From Tepidiphilus sp. J10 (lineage in GTDB: Bacteria > Pseudomonadota > Gammaproteobacteria > Burkholderiales > Thiobacillaceae): 33,942 nt of DNA. The translations under genes were made by a program, and so were the position numbers. The notes beneath the pieces are model-generated. The model worked only from the letters and a program-made list of their open reading frames with translations, was not told the DNA's origin and ran no database searches. The stretch spans positions 1-33,942 of the forward strand of contig CAMDGQ010000040.1 of assembly GCA_945897955.1 (NCBI GenBank), written 5' to 3'. Every line of letters begins with the position of its first letter. Within the stretch, counting starts at the first letter, position 1. This document shows, in pieces, positions 1 to 8,800 of this stretch.

Positions 1-294
1 GAGAAGCGAACCCCACACTGCAAATTGTCCGTGGTCAAAGCCTTGATCGAGGCAGGCAAGGTGAAAACCACCCATGCCGCCCGAGTCGGCGCCACCGCTT
101 TGGGGTTCGATTATTCCGGCATGCTGGCTGTGGTATTGGCGCTCACACCAGCCGATTTTTACAAGAGCATGACGACTCACGTCGATCACACCATCTGGCA
201 GGACGTCTATCGTCCGAGCACAGCCGTTGGCGACATCTATCTGAAGTTGACGGTCATCGACGATGTGCTAATCGTGTCCTTCAAGGAGCTATGA
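1..294 (+). CDS. mqsR: MqsR-family mRNA interferase toxin (5' end cut by window)
   Basis: The protein closely follows E. coli MqsR, a RelE-fold endoribonuclease that cleaves mRNA mainly at GCU and is neutralised by MqsA. The reading frame is open from base 1 and the first codons (EKRTPHCKLS) already match the family N-terminus (about 98 residues in full). The start codon is therefore almost certainly one codon or so left of the window, and the TTG at 25 is not the real start. The hallmark central block YKSMTTHVDHTIWQDVY and the C-terminal VIDDVLIVSFKEL are intact, so the visible part looks functional. The stop overlaps the next gene region (TGA at 292-294), as expected for a translationally coupled toxin-antitoxin operon with the toxin first, the usual mqsRA order. 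The promoter and any MqsA operator lie outside the window. Confidence 0.93.
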   Translation, partial: EKRTPHCKLSVVKALIEAGKVKTTHAARVGATALGFDYSGMLAVVLALTPADFYKSMTTHVDHTIWQDVYRPSTAVGDIYLKLTVIDDVLIVSFKEL

Positions 295-296
295 AC

Positions 297-698
297 ATGA
301 AATGTCCTGTTTGCGGCGCAGCGGAATTGATCCACGACACCCGCGACCTCCCCTATACCTACAAGGGCGAAACCACCCTCATCACAGCAGTGACGGGCGA
401 TTACTGTCCAGCATGCGCAGAGTCCGTGCTGGATGCAGCCGAATCGGATCGCGTCATGCGCGAAATGCGCGCGTTCTCCAAGCAGATCAACGCAGCGATT
501 GTTGATCCCGCGTTCATTGCCAGCGTGCGCAAGAAACTTGCATTGGACCAGCGCGAAGCCGCCGAAATCTTCGGTGGCGGCGCCAATGCGTTTTCACGCT
601 ATGAAAATGGCAAAACCAGACCACCTCTGGCGCTGGTGAAGTTGCTCAAGATGCTCGACCGTCACCCGGACCTGCTCGACGAAATCAGAGCCGCTTAA
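297..698 (+). CDS. mqsA: MqsA-family antitoxin, zinc-binding HTH protein
   Basis: This is the antitoxin partner of MqsR. An N-terminal zinc domain has two CxxC pairs (CPVC near residues 3-6 and CPAC near 37-40), a linker follows, and a C-terminal XRE/HTH domain contains the family signature EIFGGGANAFSRYENG. In E. coli the N-terminal domain binds the toxin and the HTH represses the operon. Two in-frame ATGs exist, at 291 and 297. I prefer 297 because the AAGGAG ribosome site at 283-288 lies 8 bases before it but only 2 before 291, and E. coli MqsA starts at the equivalent MKCPVC. The gene is full length (133 residues against about 131). Confidence 0.93.
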   Translation: MKCPVCGAAELIHDTRDLPYTYKGETTLITAVTGDYCPACAESVLDAAESDRVMREMRAFSKQINAAIVDPAFIASVRKKLALDQREAAEIFGGGANAFSRYENGKTRPPLALVKLLKMLDRHPDLLDEIRAA

Positions 699-721
699 CG
701 GTCGCCGCTACAGTTCATCCC

Positions 722-811
722 CTACCCCACCACCGGCAACGCCGTCTTGTCGATCACCCGGCGCAGCAAAAGGCTGCTCTCGCCACAGCCTTCGCATTGA
801 ATATGTTCCAT
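722..811 (-). pseudogene. Displaced copy of an Lrp C-terminal tail (remnant)
   Basis: Read on the minus strand, this stretch ends in LLLRRVIDKTALPVVG followed by TAG. It nearly repeats the end of the Lrp-type regulator at 1778-2269 (VLRRVIDKTALPVAGG then TAA). Thirty-nine bases, 730-768, are identical to 1789-1827. Upstream of the shared part the frame continues into an unrelated Cys-containing segment (from an ATG at 811: MEHIQCEGCGE), so no Lrp DNA-binding or ligand domain is present. This is either a truncated lrp paralogue or a duplicated gene end left by an insertion. A 29-residue peptide could be translated from 811, but I see no ribosome site for it. Confidence 0.6.
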
Positions 812-895
812 GTTGATCATCCGATAGGGCTTTGAAGCTGCGTTGCCCTGGATTCCGGAAGCACGACAAAGGCAAGGCAGTTCACCATGTTCGGC

Positions 896-1417
896 TCATT
901 TCAGGTTTTCCTGACGCTCGGCCGGAATAAACGGAATCAGCCCTTTTTCGTGAGCGAGGCGCTGCAACTCAATCGGCGCCTGGCGAATATCCATCAACAG
1001 GCCGTTGACCTCCAGCATCCACACCATGGGATTGTCGGCAAGCCGGCTGGGCAACGTCCATTCAGGTGAAAAGTGATCCATGTTGAGTGCATCCCGGATG
1101 CCCTTGGATTTGTTCTGCCCCGTGCTCTGCGCGACCCCGAAAAATTCAAAGATCACTTTCGGCAAACAGTGTGGATCTTGAGCAGGGTCATCAAGAAAAT
1201 TGACGCGGCCGACAGCATGCACGGCAGCGGCAGCCCAGACGCTTTCCTTGCCTGTTGACAGCGGCGAGGGGCGCTTTCTGGCCAGCGCACCCACGGCGTG
1301 GTGAATCATCTGGCGATATTCTTCATTCAGGTAGCGGGCACAGAATGGGTCGATGAGTGCTGTGATGCCGGCAAATTTCTCTGCCATGGCCTTGGGGATG
1401 CGTTCTTGCGAGGTCAT
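896..1417 (-). CDS. DUF6398-like protein of unknown function
   Basis: I recognise the pattern of the uncharacterised DUF6398 family from its conserved stretches: MAEKFAGITALIDPFC near the N-terminus, KRPSPL, WAAAAVHAVGRVNFL, GVAQSTGQNKSKGIRDAL, and the core WTLPSRLADNPMVWMLEVNG. The segment around QSTGQNKSKGIR resembles a helix-turn-helix. No membrane segment or signal peptide is visible. The start is uncertain. The frame is open to a TTG at 1483, but the sequence before MTSQER is low in family character, so the ATG at 1417 is chosen; an ATG at 1387 (MAEKF) is also possible, and none has a good ribosome site. The gene sits alone between two copies of the lrp 3' end, suggesting it arrived as cargo of an insertion. 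The function is unknown. Confidence 0.7.
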   Translation of the reverse strand: MTSQERIPKAMAEKFAGITALIDPFCARYLNEEYRQMIHHAVGALARKRPSPLSTGKESVWAAAAVHAVGRVNFLDDPAQDPHCLPKVIFEFFGVAQSTGQNKSKGIRDALNMDHFSPEWTLPSRLADNPMVWMLEVNGLLMDIRQAPIELQRLAHEKGLIPFIPAERQENLK

Positions 1418-1534
1418 GTTGGCGGTGAAGTTAGTGGAAACAGCAGCATTGTCATGGGTCGGCTCATCGACGCCAATCGGCAAGGCTGAAATTACATTGA
1501 TTTGATGCTGACGAGAGCACGTTGAATAGTCAGC

Positions 1535-1641
1535 GTAGCCCAGATGGAATGCAAAGGAATCCGGGGCCTTTGACCTGTGGCGAACCGATCCATGCCGCGT
1601 GCTGAACTGCCCCGGATTCCGCTGCGCTGCATCCGGGCTAC
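1535..1641. repeat. Dispersed palindromic element, GTAGCC family, copy 1
   Basis: The outer arms GTAGCCCAGATGGAATGC... and ...GCTGCATCCGGGCTAC are inverted copies about 32 bases long. They end inward in GGAATCCGGGG and CCCCGGATTCC and enclose about 43 bases. The left arm has several mismatches and the right arm is close to the consensus. Related copies lie at 4128-4241 and 30895-30968, all in spacers. Confidence 0.75.
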
Positions 1642-1662
1642 GGGTGGGGAGTAGCCAGCCGT

Positions 1663-1757
1663 GTAGGGCGGAAAAGCGGCTTTATCGCGCCTTCCGCCGG
1701 ATGTTTTGGCATGCGGCGGATAACGCCGGCAAGAAGACGCCGGCTCATCCGCCCTAC
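1663..1757. repeat. Dispersed palindromic element, GTAGGGCGG type
   Basis: The stretch begins GTAGGGCGGAAAAGC and ends GGCTCATCCGCCCTAC, with a nested CCGCCGGATG/GCGGCGGATAACGCC pair, so it can fold into a long hairpin. It sits directly beside the GTAGCC-family element and just beyond the stop of the Lrp-type gene, where it could also help end transcription. A relative with perfect 29-base arms lies at 33227-33301. Confidence 0.65.
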
Positions 1758-1777
1758 ATTTTGCCGCTTGCTTACGT

Positions 1778-2269
1778 TTATCCCCCTGCCACCGGCAACG
1801 CCGTCTTGTCGATCACCCGGCGCAGCACGAAGCTGGAATGCACGCCGGTGATGCCTTCGATGCGAGTGATGCGGTTGAGCAGCAGCGCCTGGTAGGCGTC
1901 CATGTCCTTCACCACCACCTTGAGCTGGTAATCGGCGGCCTGGCCGGTGATCAGCAGGCATTCCATGACTTCCGGAATCTCGCTGACCTGCTGCTCAAAG
2001 CGTTCGAAGCGCTCCGGCGTGTGGCGGTCCATCGAGATGTGGATCAGCGCCATCAGCGAAAAACCCAGCGCCTTGGCGTCGAGCAGCGCGCGGTAGCCGG
2101 TGATCAGGCCGGATTCCTCCAGCGCGCGCACCCGGCGCAAGCAGGGCGACGGCGACAGGCCGATGCGGTCAGCCATATCCTGGTTGCTGATGCGGCCGTC
2201 TTCCTGCAGCAGTTGCAGAATCTGGCGGTCGTAGCGGTCGAGTTGAATTGGATTGCTCGTTGCATTCAT
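1778..2269 (-). CDS. Lrp/AsnC family transcriptional regulator
   Basis: A 163-residue protein with the standard two-domain layout. The N-terminal winged HTH (about residues 9-60) includes LDRYDRQILQLLQEDGRISN and the recognition region LSPSPCLRRVRALEESGLI. The C-terminal RAM/AsnC ligand domain runs from about residue 65 and contains GQAADYQLKVVVKDMDAY. Members bind DNA as oligomers and respond to amino acids. The gene is divergent from leuA across a 144-base spacer, so control of leucine synthesis and of itself is a reasonable inference. The frame is open to a TTG at 2278, but the ATG at 2269 (MNATSNPIQLDRYD) is the better start. The last 12 codons are duplicated at 722-768. Orthology to E. 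coli lrp itself is not claimed. Confidence 0.92.
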   Translation of the reverse strand: MNATSNPIQLDRYDRQILQLLQEDGRISNQDMADRIGLSPSPCLRRVRALEESGLITGYRALLDAKALGFSLMALIHISMDRHTPERFERFEQQVSEIPEVMECLLITGQAADYQLKVVVKDMDAYQALLLNRITRIEGITGVHSSFVLRRVIDKTALPVAGG

Positions 2270-2283
2270 GGATAGCAATTAAA

Positions 2284-2299
2284 TATCAATTAATTGTTT
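2284..2299. promoter_or_regulatory. AT-rich dyad between lrp-type gene and leuA
   Basis: The spacer 2270-2413 is markedly AT-rich against its GC-rich surroundings. It contains the palindrome CAATTAATTG (2287-2296) inside ATATCAATTAATTGTTTAT, 15 bases or so before the regulator's start codon. AT-rich imperfect dyads are typical Lrp-family targets, so this is a candidate operator shared by the divergent pair. No clear -35/-10 pair could be assigned. Confidence 0.35.
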
Positions 2300-2413
2300 A
2301 TTAAAGACTGAATATATCTCATATGCACATAGTTCAAGCATAGTACGCAATCAAATTTCCACACACCCCGGCTACGATGACGCATCGAAAATCGCACTTC
2401 AGGAGCCGTCATC

Positions 2414-4111
2414 ATGTTGTCCAACCCCGCCGCCAAATACCGTCCCTTCCCGGCCATCCACCTGCCTGATCGCCAGTGGCCGAGCCGCAGCATCACCGCG
2501 CCGCCGATCTGGATGAGCACCGATTTGCGCGACGGCAATCAGGCCTTGTTCGAGCCGATGAACGTCGAGCGCAAGATGCGCATGTTCCGCACCTTGTGCG
2601 AGATCGGCGTCAAGGAAATCGAAGTCGCGTTTCCGTCCGCGTCGCAGACCGATTTCGACTTCGTGCGCAGCCTGATCGAAGGCGGCCACATTCCGGATGA
2701 CGTGACGATCGAAGTGCTCACCCAGGCGCGCGAGCACCTGATCCGCCGCACCATGGAGTCGTTGCGCGGCGCGCGCCGCGCCATCGTCCATGTCTACAAC
2801 GCCACCGCGCAGCCGTTCCGCGACATCGTGTTCGGCATGAGCAAAACAGAAGTCGTGAACATGGCGGTGGATGCGGTCAAGCTCATCAAGCAGCTTGCCG
2901 CTGAACAACCGAACACCGAATGGGTGCTCGAATACAGCCCGGAGGCGTTTTCCACCACCGAACTCGATTTCGCCCGCGAAATCTGCGACGCGGTCACCGC
3001 CGCCTGGGGTGCCACGCCTGAAAACAAGGTCATCCTCAACCTGCCCGCAACGGTGGAAGCCGCCACACCGAACGTCTATGCCGACCAGATCGAATGGATG
3101 CATCGCCATCTCGCCCGCCGCGACAGCGTGATTCTCAGCCTGCACCCGCACAACGATCGCGGCACCGCCGTCGCTGCCGCCGAATTGGGCATCATGGCCG
3201 GCGCCGACCGGGTCGAGGGCTGTTTGTTCGGCAACGGCGAGCGCACCGGCAATGTCGATCTGGTCACCCTCGCACTCAATCTCTACACGCAAGGCATCGC
3301 GCCGGGGCTCGATTTCTCCGACATCAACGCCATCGCCCGCACCGCCGAACATTGCACCGGCTTGCCGATCCATCCGCGCCATCCGTATGTCGGCGATCTG
3401 GTGTTCACCGCCTTTTCCGGTTCGCATCAGGACGCGATCAAGAAAGGCTTTGCCGCGCAAAAACCGGATGCGATGTGGAACGTGCCCTACATGCCGGTCG
3501 ATCCGGCCGATCTCGGTCGCGGCTACGACTCGGTGATTCGCGTCAACAGCCAGTCCGGCAAGGGCGGCGTGGCGTATTTGCTGGAAACCGAATACGGCAT
3601 CGTCATGCCGCGCCGCTTGCAGGTGGCGTTTTCCGCCGAAGTGCAGCGCCATACCGACCGCCACGGCGGCGAGATGAGCGCGGCTGATCTGTGGACGCTG
3701 TTTTCCGGAACTTACCTCACCCATGAAAGCAGCGTGTACTACGTCGAACACCATCTGTTCGAACACGGCAAGGCACAGGGCATCCGCCTGACCATAGCAA
3801 TTGATGGCGTGCCGCACCTGCTCACTGGCGAAGGCAACGGCCCCATCGACGCCGCCGTGCACGCCTTGCAAGGCGCCGGCATCGACGTGCAGGTGCGCAG
3901 CTACGAGGAGCGCTCGCTGCGCGCCAGCGAACACGCCGGCGATGCGCAAGCCTGCGCCTTCATCGAACTCGCCCCGGCCGGTGGTGGTGCGGAACAGTAC
4001 GGTGTCGGCATGGACGGCAACATCGTCACCGCCTCGATCAAGGCCCTGCTCAGCGGGGTGAATCGGCTGGACGATGCGTGCCGGCCCGCGATCAGCGCCA
4101 AAGCAGCGTGA
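2414..4111 (+). CDS. leuA: 2-isopropylmalate synthase
   Basis: This enzyme makes 2-isopropylmalate from acetyl-CoA and 2-oxoisovalerate, the first committed step of leucine synthesis. The 565-residue protein is of the longer LeuA type that opens with an extra N-terminal stretch ([15 protein letters not shown]). The HMGL-like TIM barrel carries the metal and active-site motif [11 protein letters not shown] (35-45), [10 protein letters not shown] with metal-binding His244 and His246, and GNGERTGN (273-280). A C-terminal regulatory domain, the leucine feedback site in this family, starts near residue 430. The start is firm: AGGAG at 2401-2405 lies 8 bases before the ATG. The gene stands alone, followed by a palindromic repeat, and faces away from an Lrp-type regulator that may control it. 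Confidence 0.96.
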   Translation: MLSNPAAKYRPFPAIHLPDRQWPSRSITAPPIWMSTDLRDGNQALFEPMNVERKMRMFRTLCEIGVKEIEVAFPSASQTDFDFVRSLIEGGHIPDDVTIEVLTQAREHLIRRTMESLRGARRAIVHVYNATAQPFRDIVFGMSKTEVVNMAVDAVKLIKQLAAEQPNTEWVLEYSPEAFSTTELDFAREICDAVTAAWGATPENKVILNLPATVEAATPNVYADQIEWMHRHLARRDSVILSLHPHNDRGTAVAAAELGIMAGADRVEGCLFGNGERTGNVDLVTLALNLYTQGIAPGLDFSDINAIARTAEHCTGLPIHPRHPYVGDLVFTAFSGSHQDAIKKGFAAQKPDAMWNVPYMPVDPADLGRGYDSVIRVNSQSGKGGVAYLLETEYGIVMPRRLQVAFSAEVQRHTDRHGGEMSAADLWTLFSGTYLTHESSVYYVEHHLFEHGKAQGIRLTIAIDGVPHLLTGEGNGPIDAAVHALQGAGIDVQVRSYEERSLRASEHAGDAQACAFIELAPAGGGAEQYGVGMDGNIVTASIKALLSGVNRLDDACRPAISAKAA

Positions 4112-4127
4112 AAGCCGGGCAGCAGTT

Positions 4128-4241
4128 GTAGCCTGGATGTAGCGCAGCGGAATCCGGGAGGAAGGTGGCACGCAAGGCCAAGTCGAGGCTCGTGTTCAAG
4201 CCAAAGGGCCCCGGATTCCGCTTTCGCTGCATCCAGGCTAC
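4128..4241. repeat. Dispersed palindromic element, GTAGCC family, copy 2
   Basis: The left arm GTAGCCTGGATGTAGCGCAG continues into CGGAATCCGGGA. The right arm is its inverted relative, CCCCGGATTCCGC... ending ATCCAGGCTAC. About 48 bases separate the arms. It begins 16 bases after the leuA stop and could act as that gene's terminator, although no T-run follows. Confidence 0.75.
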
Positions 4242-4369
4242 GCGGCTTCCTCCGCCAGTCAGTCGACATTAATCCATCGCCTGACTGGCCTATACCCGCT
4301 TAATTTGCTAGGGTACAAGGACAAGACAACGCGGGCCGTTTCACGAGCCCGATTCAGGAGGAAACTGAA

Positions 4370-5377
4370 ATGGCGCGACCATCGCAACCGAATGGATTAA
4401 TTGGGGAATCCGGGGTTTTTCAGCACATGCTGGCGGCAATCAACAAGATTGCCGGCTATGACGCCACCGTACTCATCAGCGGCGAAACCGGCAGCGGCAA
4501 GGAACTGGCTGCCCGCGCCATCCACTACCAGGGCAAGCGCGCCGACAAGCCGTTCATCCCGGTCAATTGCGGCGCCCTGCCGGACCATCTGATCGAAAAC
4601 GAACTGTTCGGCCATTGCAAAGGCGCTTATACCGACGCCCGCGAAGCGCAGAACGGTCTCATCGCCCAGGCCGAAGGCGGCACACTGTTTCTCGACGAAG
4701 TCGATGCGCTGTCGCCGAAAGCCCAGGTCAGCCTGTTGCGCTTTCTGCAGGATGGCAAATACCGCCCGCTCGGCGGCACCCGCCTGCTCTCGGCCGATGT
4801 CCGCATCCTCGCCGCCAGCAACGACGATCTCCAGGCGCTGGTCAACCAGGACCGCTTCCGCGCCGACCTGCACTACCGCCTCAACGTCATGGAACTGGCC
4901 GTACCGCCGCTGCGCGAGCGCGGTGACGACATCGTCATGCTGGCCCGGCATTTCATCAACGAAGCCGCCTGTCGCTACAACATGGTCCAGCTTGAATTGC
5001 ATCCGGACACCCTGCCCTGGCTGGCCCGCCAACCCTGGCCGGGCAACGTGCGCGAATTGCAGAACCGCATCCAGCGCGAGTTCCTGATGTGCGACGGCCC
5101 CGACCTCCTGATTTGCGACCCCGCGCCGGAATCGGAGCGGCGGCGGAAGGCGGATCGTCGCCAGGCTCTGCTTGACGCCCAGACCAACACGCTCAATTTC
5201 AACGATGCCAAACAGGCCACATTGCAGGCCTTCGAACGCAACCACCTGATCCGCCTGATGCGCGAAAGCGCCGGCAATGTCTCGCACGCCGCCCGCCTGG
5301 CCGGCAAGGAACGCCGCGCCCTGGGCAAGTTGCTGAAGAAGTACTGCATCGAACCGGAAGTCTTTCGCGGCGCCTGA
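4370..5377 (+). CDS. Sigma-54 activator without sensor domain (AAA+ plus Fis-type HTH)
   Basis: A bacterial enhancer-binding protein: AAA+ ATPase that remodels sigma-54 RNA polymerase at -24/-12 promoters. Visible motifs are Walker A GETGSGKE (38-45), Walker B GGTLFLDE (103-110), FRADLHYRL (163-171), WPGNVRELQN (223-232), and a C-terminal Fis-like HTH around residues 302-325. The AAA+ domain starts almost at residue 10, so there is no receiver, PAS or GAF domain; as in PspF-type activators, control must come from another protein or from expression. The sigma-54-contacting loop reads GAYTDA (85-90) instead of the usual GAFTGA. An aromatic residue is kept, but Gly is replaced by Asp. A strong AGGAGG site precedes the ATG. 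Three matching enhancer/promoter sets at 5385, 9495 and 22626 are inferred to be its targets. Confidence 0.93.
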   Translation: MARPSQPNGLIGESGVFQHMLAAINKIAGYDATVLISGETGSGKELAARAIHYQGKRADKPFIPVNCGALPDHLIENELFGHCKGAYTDAREAQNGLIAQAEGGTLFLDEVDALSPKAQVSLLRFLQDGKYRPLGGTRLLSADVRILAASNDDLQALVNQDRFRADLHYRLNVMELAVPPLRERGDDIVMLARHFINEAACRYNMVQLELHPDTLPWLARQPWPGNVRELQNRIQREFLMCDGPDLLICDPAPESERRRKADRRQALLDAQTNTLNFNDAKQATLQAFERNHLIRLMRESAGNVSHAARLAGKERRALGKLLKKYCIEPEVFRGA

Positions 5378-5384
5378 AACTACT

Positions 5385-5441
5385 GGGTCCGGCCGGACCC
5401 GCCCGACTACGGCAAACAAGTTGAGTGGGTCTGGCACACCC
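5385..5441 (+). promoter_or_regulatory. Tandem enhancer sites for sigma-54 promoter A
   Basis: Site 1 is the perfect 16-base palindrome GGGTCCGGCCGGACCC (5385-5400). Site 2 is GGGTCTGGCACACCC (5427-5441), a GGGT-N7-ACCC form starting exactly 42 bases later. The pair begins 8 bases after the activator's stop codon, and site 2 starts 80 bases before the -24 element. The same two-site layout recurs at 9495-9551 and 22626-22682. Binding by the activator encoded at 4370-5377 is inferred. Confidence 0.75.
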
Positions 5442-5506
5442 CACCCGATCCGACCCGCACGCCGGTAACCCACTGAATCAATAGCCAATTCACCCTTTTT
5501 CCGGCT

Positions 5507-5522
5507 TGGCATGCAGGTTGCG
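5507..5522 (+). promoter_or_regulatory. Sigma-54 (-24/-12) promoter A
   Basis: TGGCATGCAGGTTGCG matches the consensus TGGCACGRNNNTTGCW with correct GG-to-GC spacing (GG 5508-5509, GC 5520-5521). Mismatches are only at the sixth, eighth and last positions. The predicted transcription start is near 5533, about 20 bases before the GAGGAGGGG ribosome site and the ATG at 5555. It would drive the small winged-helix-like gene and the KAP NTPase gene. Confidence 0.82.
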
Positions 5523-5554
5523 TAACCCCACTCATCACGTCGAGGAGGGGTGGC

Positions 5555-5782
5555 ATGCAACCGCGGGAAGAACACCTCACAGAAATCGTCGATGCCATCC
5601 TGCGCTACCTGGATAGCCACCCGGATGCCGCCGACACGGTTGAAGGCATCGCCAAATGGTGGCTGCCGGACGGCTGGTGCGCCGACACGCGCAGCGTGCA
5701 ACTGGCGCTGACCCGCATGGAAGCGCAGGGCCTGGTGCATCGGCGCATCCATACCGATCGACACGTGCTGTATTCGCGTTGA
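5555..5782 (+). CDS. Small winged-helix-like protein
   Basis: A 75-residue protein with a very strong ribosome site (GAGGAGGGG at 5542-5550). It reads as one compact winged helix-turn-helix: helix HLTEIVDAILRYLDSHPDA, then DTVEGIAKWWL, a likely recognition helix RSVQLALTRMEAQGLV, and a two-strand wing HRRIHTDRHVLYS. I do not recognise a characterised family. It is the first gene after sigma-54 promoter A and lies 55 bases before the KAP NTPase gene, so the two are probably co-transcribed. A role as regulator or adaptor for the NTPase or for the sensorless activator is possible but only inferred. Confidence 0.75.
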   Translation: MQPREEHLTEIVDAILRYLDSHPDAADTVEGIAKWWLPDGWCADTRSVQLALTRMEAQGLVHRRIHTDRHVLYSR

Positions 5783-5837
5783 TTCGCGTTGACCACAGCC
5801 TCGCCGCAACGCTGAAAAAACTCGCGCCGAGGCCGAC

Positions 5838-8800
5838 ATGAACAAAGCAGAGCCCGACTCCCCGCCCGCCAAGGCCAACAAGGTTTCCTTCGCCGACGCG
5901 CAAACCTTGCCGCCAAATGTCAGTCGCCCACATGACAGTCCCCCACATGCCAGCCCGCTGCCGGCCTGGCTGATGACGGTCGCCGGCATCGTCCTGATCC
6001 TGTCCGCCCTGGCCGGCGCCTGGTGGCAGCCGCCGCGCCCGTTCCCGCAAACGCAACCGGCGGCGTTCGCGCCCGGCGATATCGACTGGTGGCGCTACCC
6101 GCTCGAATCCAACCCCGCTCTGCGTCTGCCCGCCATTCAGGGCAAGCTGCGCGGCGTGCATGCGCTGGCGGACGGCAAGGTCTGGGTAGTCGGCGAAGGC
6201 GGCCTGATCCTGCACTCGCCGGATGCCGGCCTCACCTGGCGGCAGCAGCATCCGAAGCCGGCGACGACAGCCCCCGAAGCAACCGGCATGCACCTCCCCG
6301 GCTTGCTCGGCAAGGCTTACGCGATGGACCCGCGCCAGCAAAGCATCCTGCCGCCCGAGCCAAACATCATTCAAAACAACGCACCTATCGTGCTGCCCGA
6401 CCCGAAGCGCAGCGAACCGCTGAAGATTCCGCCGCAAACCAACACCACCAGCACCCCGCCCGCTGTCACCACACCGCCCGCCAAGCCGGCAACCAGCCCC
6501 ATCCTCAAGACGCCAGCCCGGCTGATCCCCAAATCGGTGTTCAAGCCCACGCCCAAGACCATACCCAAGACCTTTCCGAAGGCCATTCCACAGCCCGCCG
6601 CAAAACCCGCGCTGCCCAAACCTGTCGCCATCGCCCCACCGCCCGATGATGTCGAACTCCTCGGCGTGTTCTTCCAGAACGCCAATCGCGGCTGGGCGGC
6701 GGGCGATCAAGGCAAGATATGGTTCACCGATAACGGCGGCCAAACATGGCAAGCCGGCTTCGTCGGCGAGCATGCACGCATCGTCCAGATCTTTGCCGAC
6801 AACGGTTTTGTTATGGCGATCAGCGACCAGGGCCGCATATTCGGAAGTAACGGCAACGACAAAACCGCCAACACCTGGCTAGCGTTCGAACAAATGCCCG
6901 CCAGTCCGGCGACCATCGCCGCGATGCTTGGCCGCGCCAACGCGCAAGCCAGCCAGCGCAACGGCGGCATCTTCGCTACGCCCGCCGGGTTCTGGCAGCT
7001 TGGAGAAAAGGGCGAAATCCGGCACGCCAAAGACGCGCCGCAAAACTGGCAGACCCGGCCCAGCGGCACGCAAACCCCGCTTACCGGCATTGCCTTCGCC
7101 GACACCAGGCGCGGCTGGGCGGTGGGCGATGCCGGCACCATCCTGCACAGCGACGACGCCGGCCAGACCTGGCGCGCCCAGAGCGGCGGCGAGGCCGCGC
7201 TGGCCGCCCGCCGCGCCGGCGAAGAAAACCGTCGTTACCCGGCGCCGTGGACCTGGCTGATGTTGTTCCTCGGCGTCGCCCGGCTGGCCATAGGCGCGCG
7301 CCGTCTCGATCTGGCAAACGCGAAGGCACAGAACAGCACGGAAACCGCCGGCATCGCCGGCCTGTTCGTATCCGATCAGCCGCTGAAACCGGGCGAAATC
7401 GACCACCTCGGCCATGCCCGCATCGCGCGCGGCCTGGCCGACTTCATCCGCAACCGCAACACCGAACCCGGCCTGACGCTGGCGGTAACCGGCTCCTGGG
7501 GCAGCGGCAAGAGTTCCATCATGCGTCTGCTGGAAGACGACCTGAAACGCGCCGGCTTCCGCCCGGCCTGGTTCAACGCCTGGCATCACCAGCAGGAAGG
7601 TCGCCAGCTCGCGTCGATGTTCAACACCATCCGCGCCCAGGCGGTGCCGGCCATCCATACGCCTGCCGCCTGGCGCGTGCGCGCCGCGCTGTACTGGCAC
7701 CGAGGCTGGTTCTACCGGCTGCTCGCCCTCGGCGTGCTCGGCCTGTTTCTGCTCGGCTTCCTCGAAGCGCACGACCAGAAAGCGCCGCTGACGCAACTGC
7801 GCCAGGTCGTGGTCGGCGCGCTGATCGATACGCGGCCGGTAGTCATCACCTCGGCCAGCCTGGAAAAACTGAAGAAGAGCGGCGTCCTGCATCCGCATAC
7901 CCTCGCCACCCTGACCGGCAAGATGGTCTGGCAACCGCGCGCGGAAGCCGGCGAAGGCTGTCTCGAAGTGCGCGGCGAGCAAGCAGGTGATTGCCGTTTC
8001 CACAACCTCGACCAGTTGTACGCCAGCCTGGACCATGAAACGCACCCGGTCGGCCTGACCGACGAAGAAAAGCAGGCGCTCGGCGACGCCGCCCAGCACC
8101 TGGGCGACACACCGCGCGGCATGCTCGGCGTGCTGCTCGGCGCACTGGTCGTGCCGCTGCTGCTCGGCAAGGGCCTGGCCGTGTACGGCCTCAACTATCT
8201 CGACCTGTTCAAGCGCCTGCTGCCGGAACGCGGCAAGGTCGAAGGCAAGGAAGCCGTCGGCACGATGGAAAATTTCCGCAACCAGTTCTGCAACCTGACC
8301 CAGGCCCTGGACGGGCGCCTCGTGCTGTTCATCGACGACCTCGACCGCTGCGACTGCGCCACCGTGCGCGAGGTACTGGAACTGGTCAATTACCTGGTCA
8401 GCGTCGGAAAGTGCTTCATCGTGCTCGGCATGGCGATGGAACACGTCGCCTGCTGCATCGAACCGAAATCGCCCAAGCAGCAAACCGACGGCTACGCCAT
8501 GCAGTACCTGAAGAAGCTGGTCAACATCGAAGTGCCGGTGCCGAAAGCCGACCTCGGTGGCATCCGAGCCATGCTCGAAGGCCAGGCAAAGGCCGGCGAA
8601 CGACCAGTCGATAACGAACCCGCCCGGCGCTGGGCAGCCTGGAGCTTCTCCCTGCTCGTGCTGGCCGCCCTCACCTGGGGCATGCACACGACCTGGACCC
8701 AATGGCAACCGGACACCAGCCCGAAAACCTTCCTGACCGCCGCCACGCCAGGCACGACGCAGCCCGCCGCATCAACCCCGCTCGAACTCAAACCATTCAT

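Noticed and set aside
2399..4171. 590-residue open frame antisense to leuA
   Set aside because: It is a shadow of a high-GC gene: it overlaps leuA entirely, has no ribosome site and shows no domain; similar long shadows lie opposite the activator, KAP, patatin, haloperoxidase and prpE genes.
5433..5438. TGGCAC as a second -24 element before the 5555 gene
   Set aside because: No TTGC follows at the required distance, and these bases lie within enhancer site 2.
4397..5989. 530-residue minus-strand frame across the activator and promoter A
   Set aside because: It covers the sigma-54 activator, the enhancer sites and the winged-helix gene in antisense, with composition typical of shadow frames.
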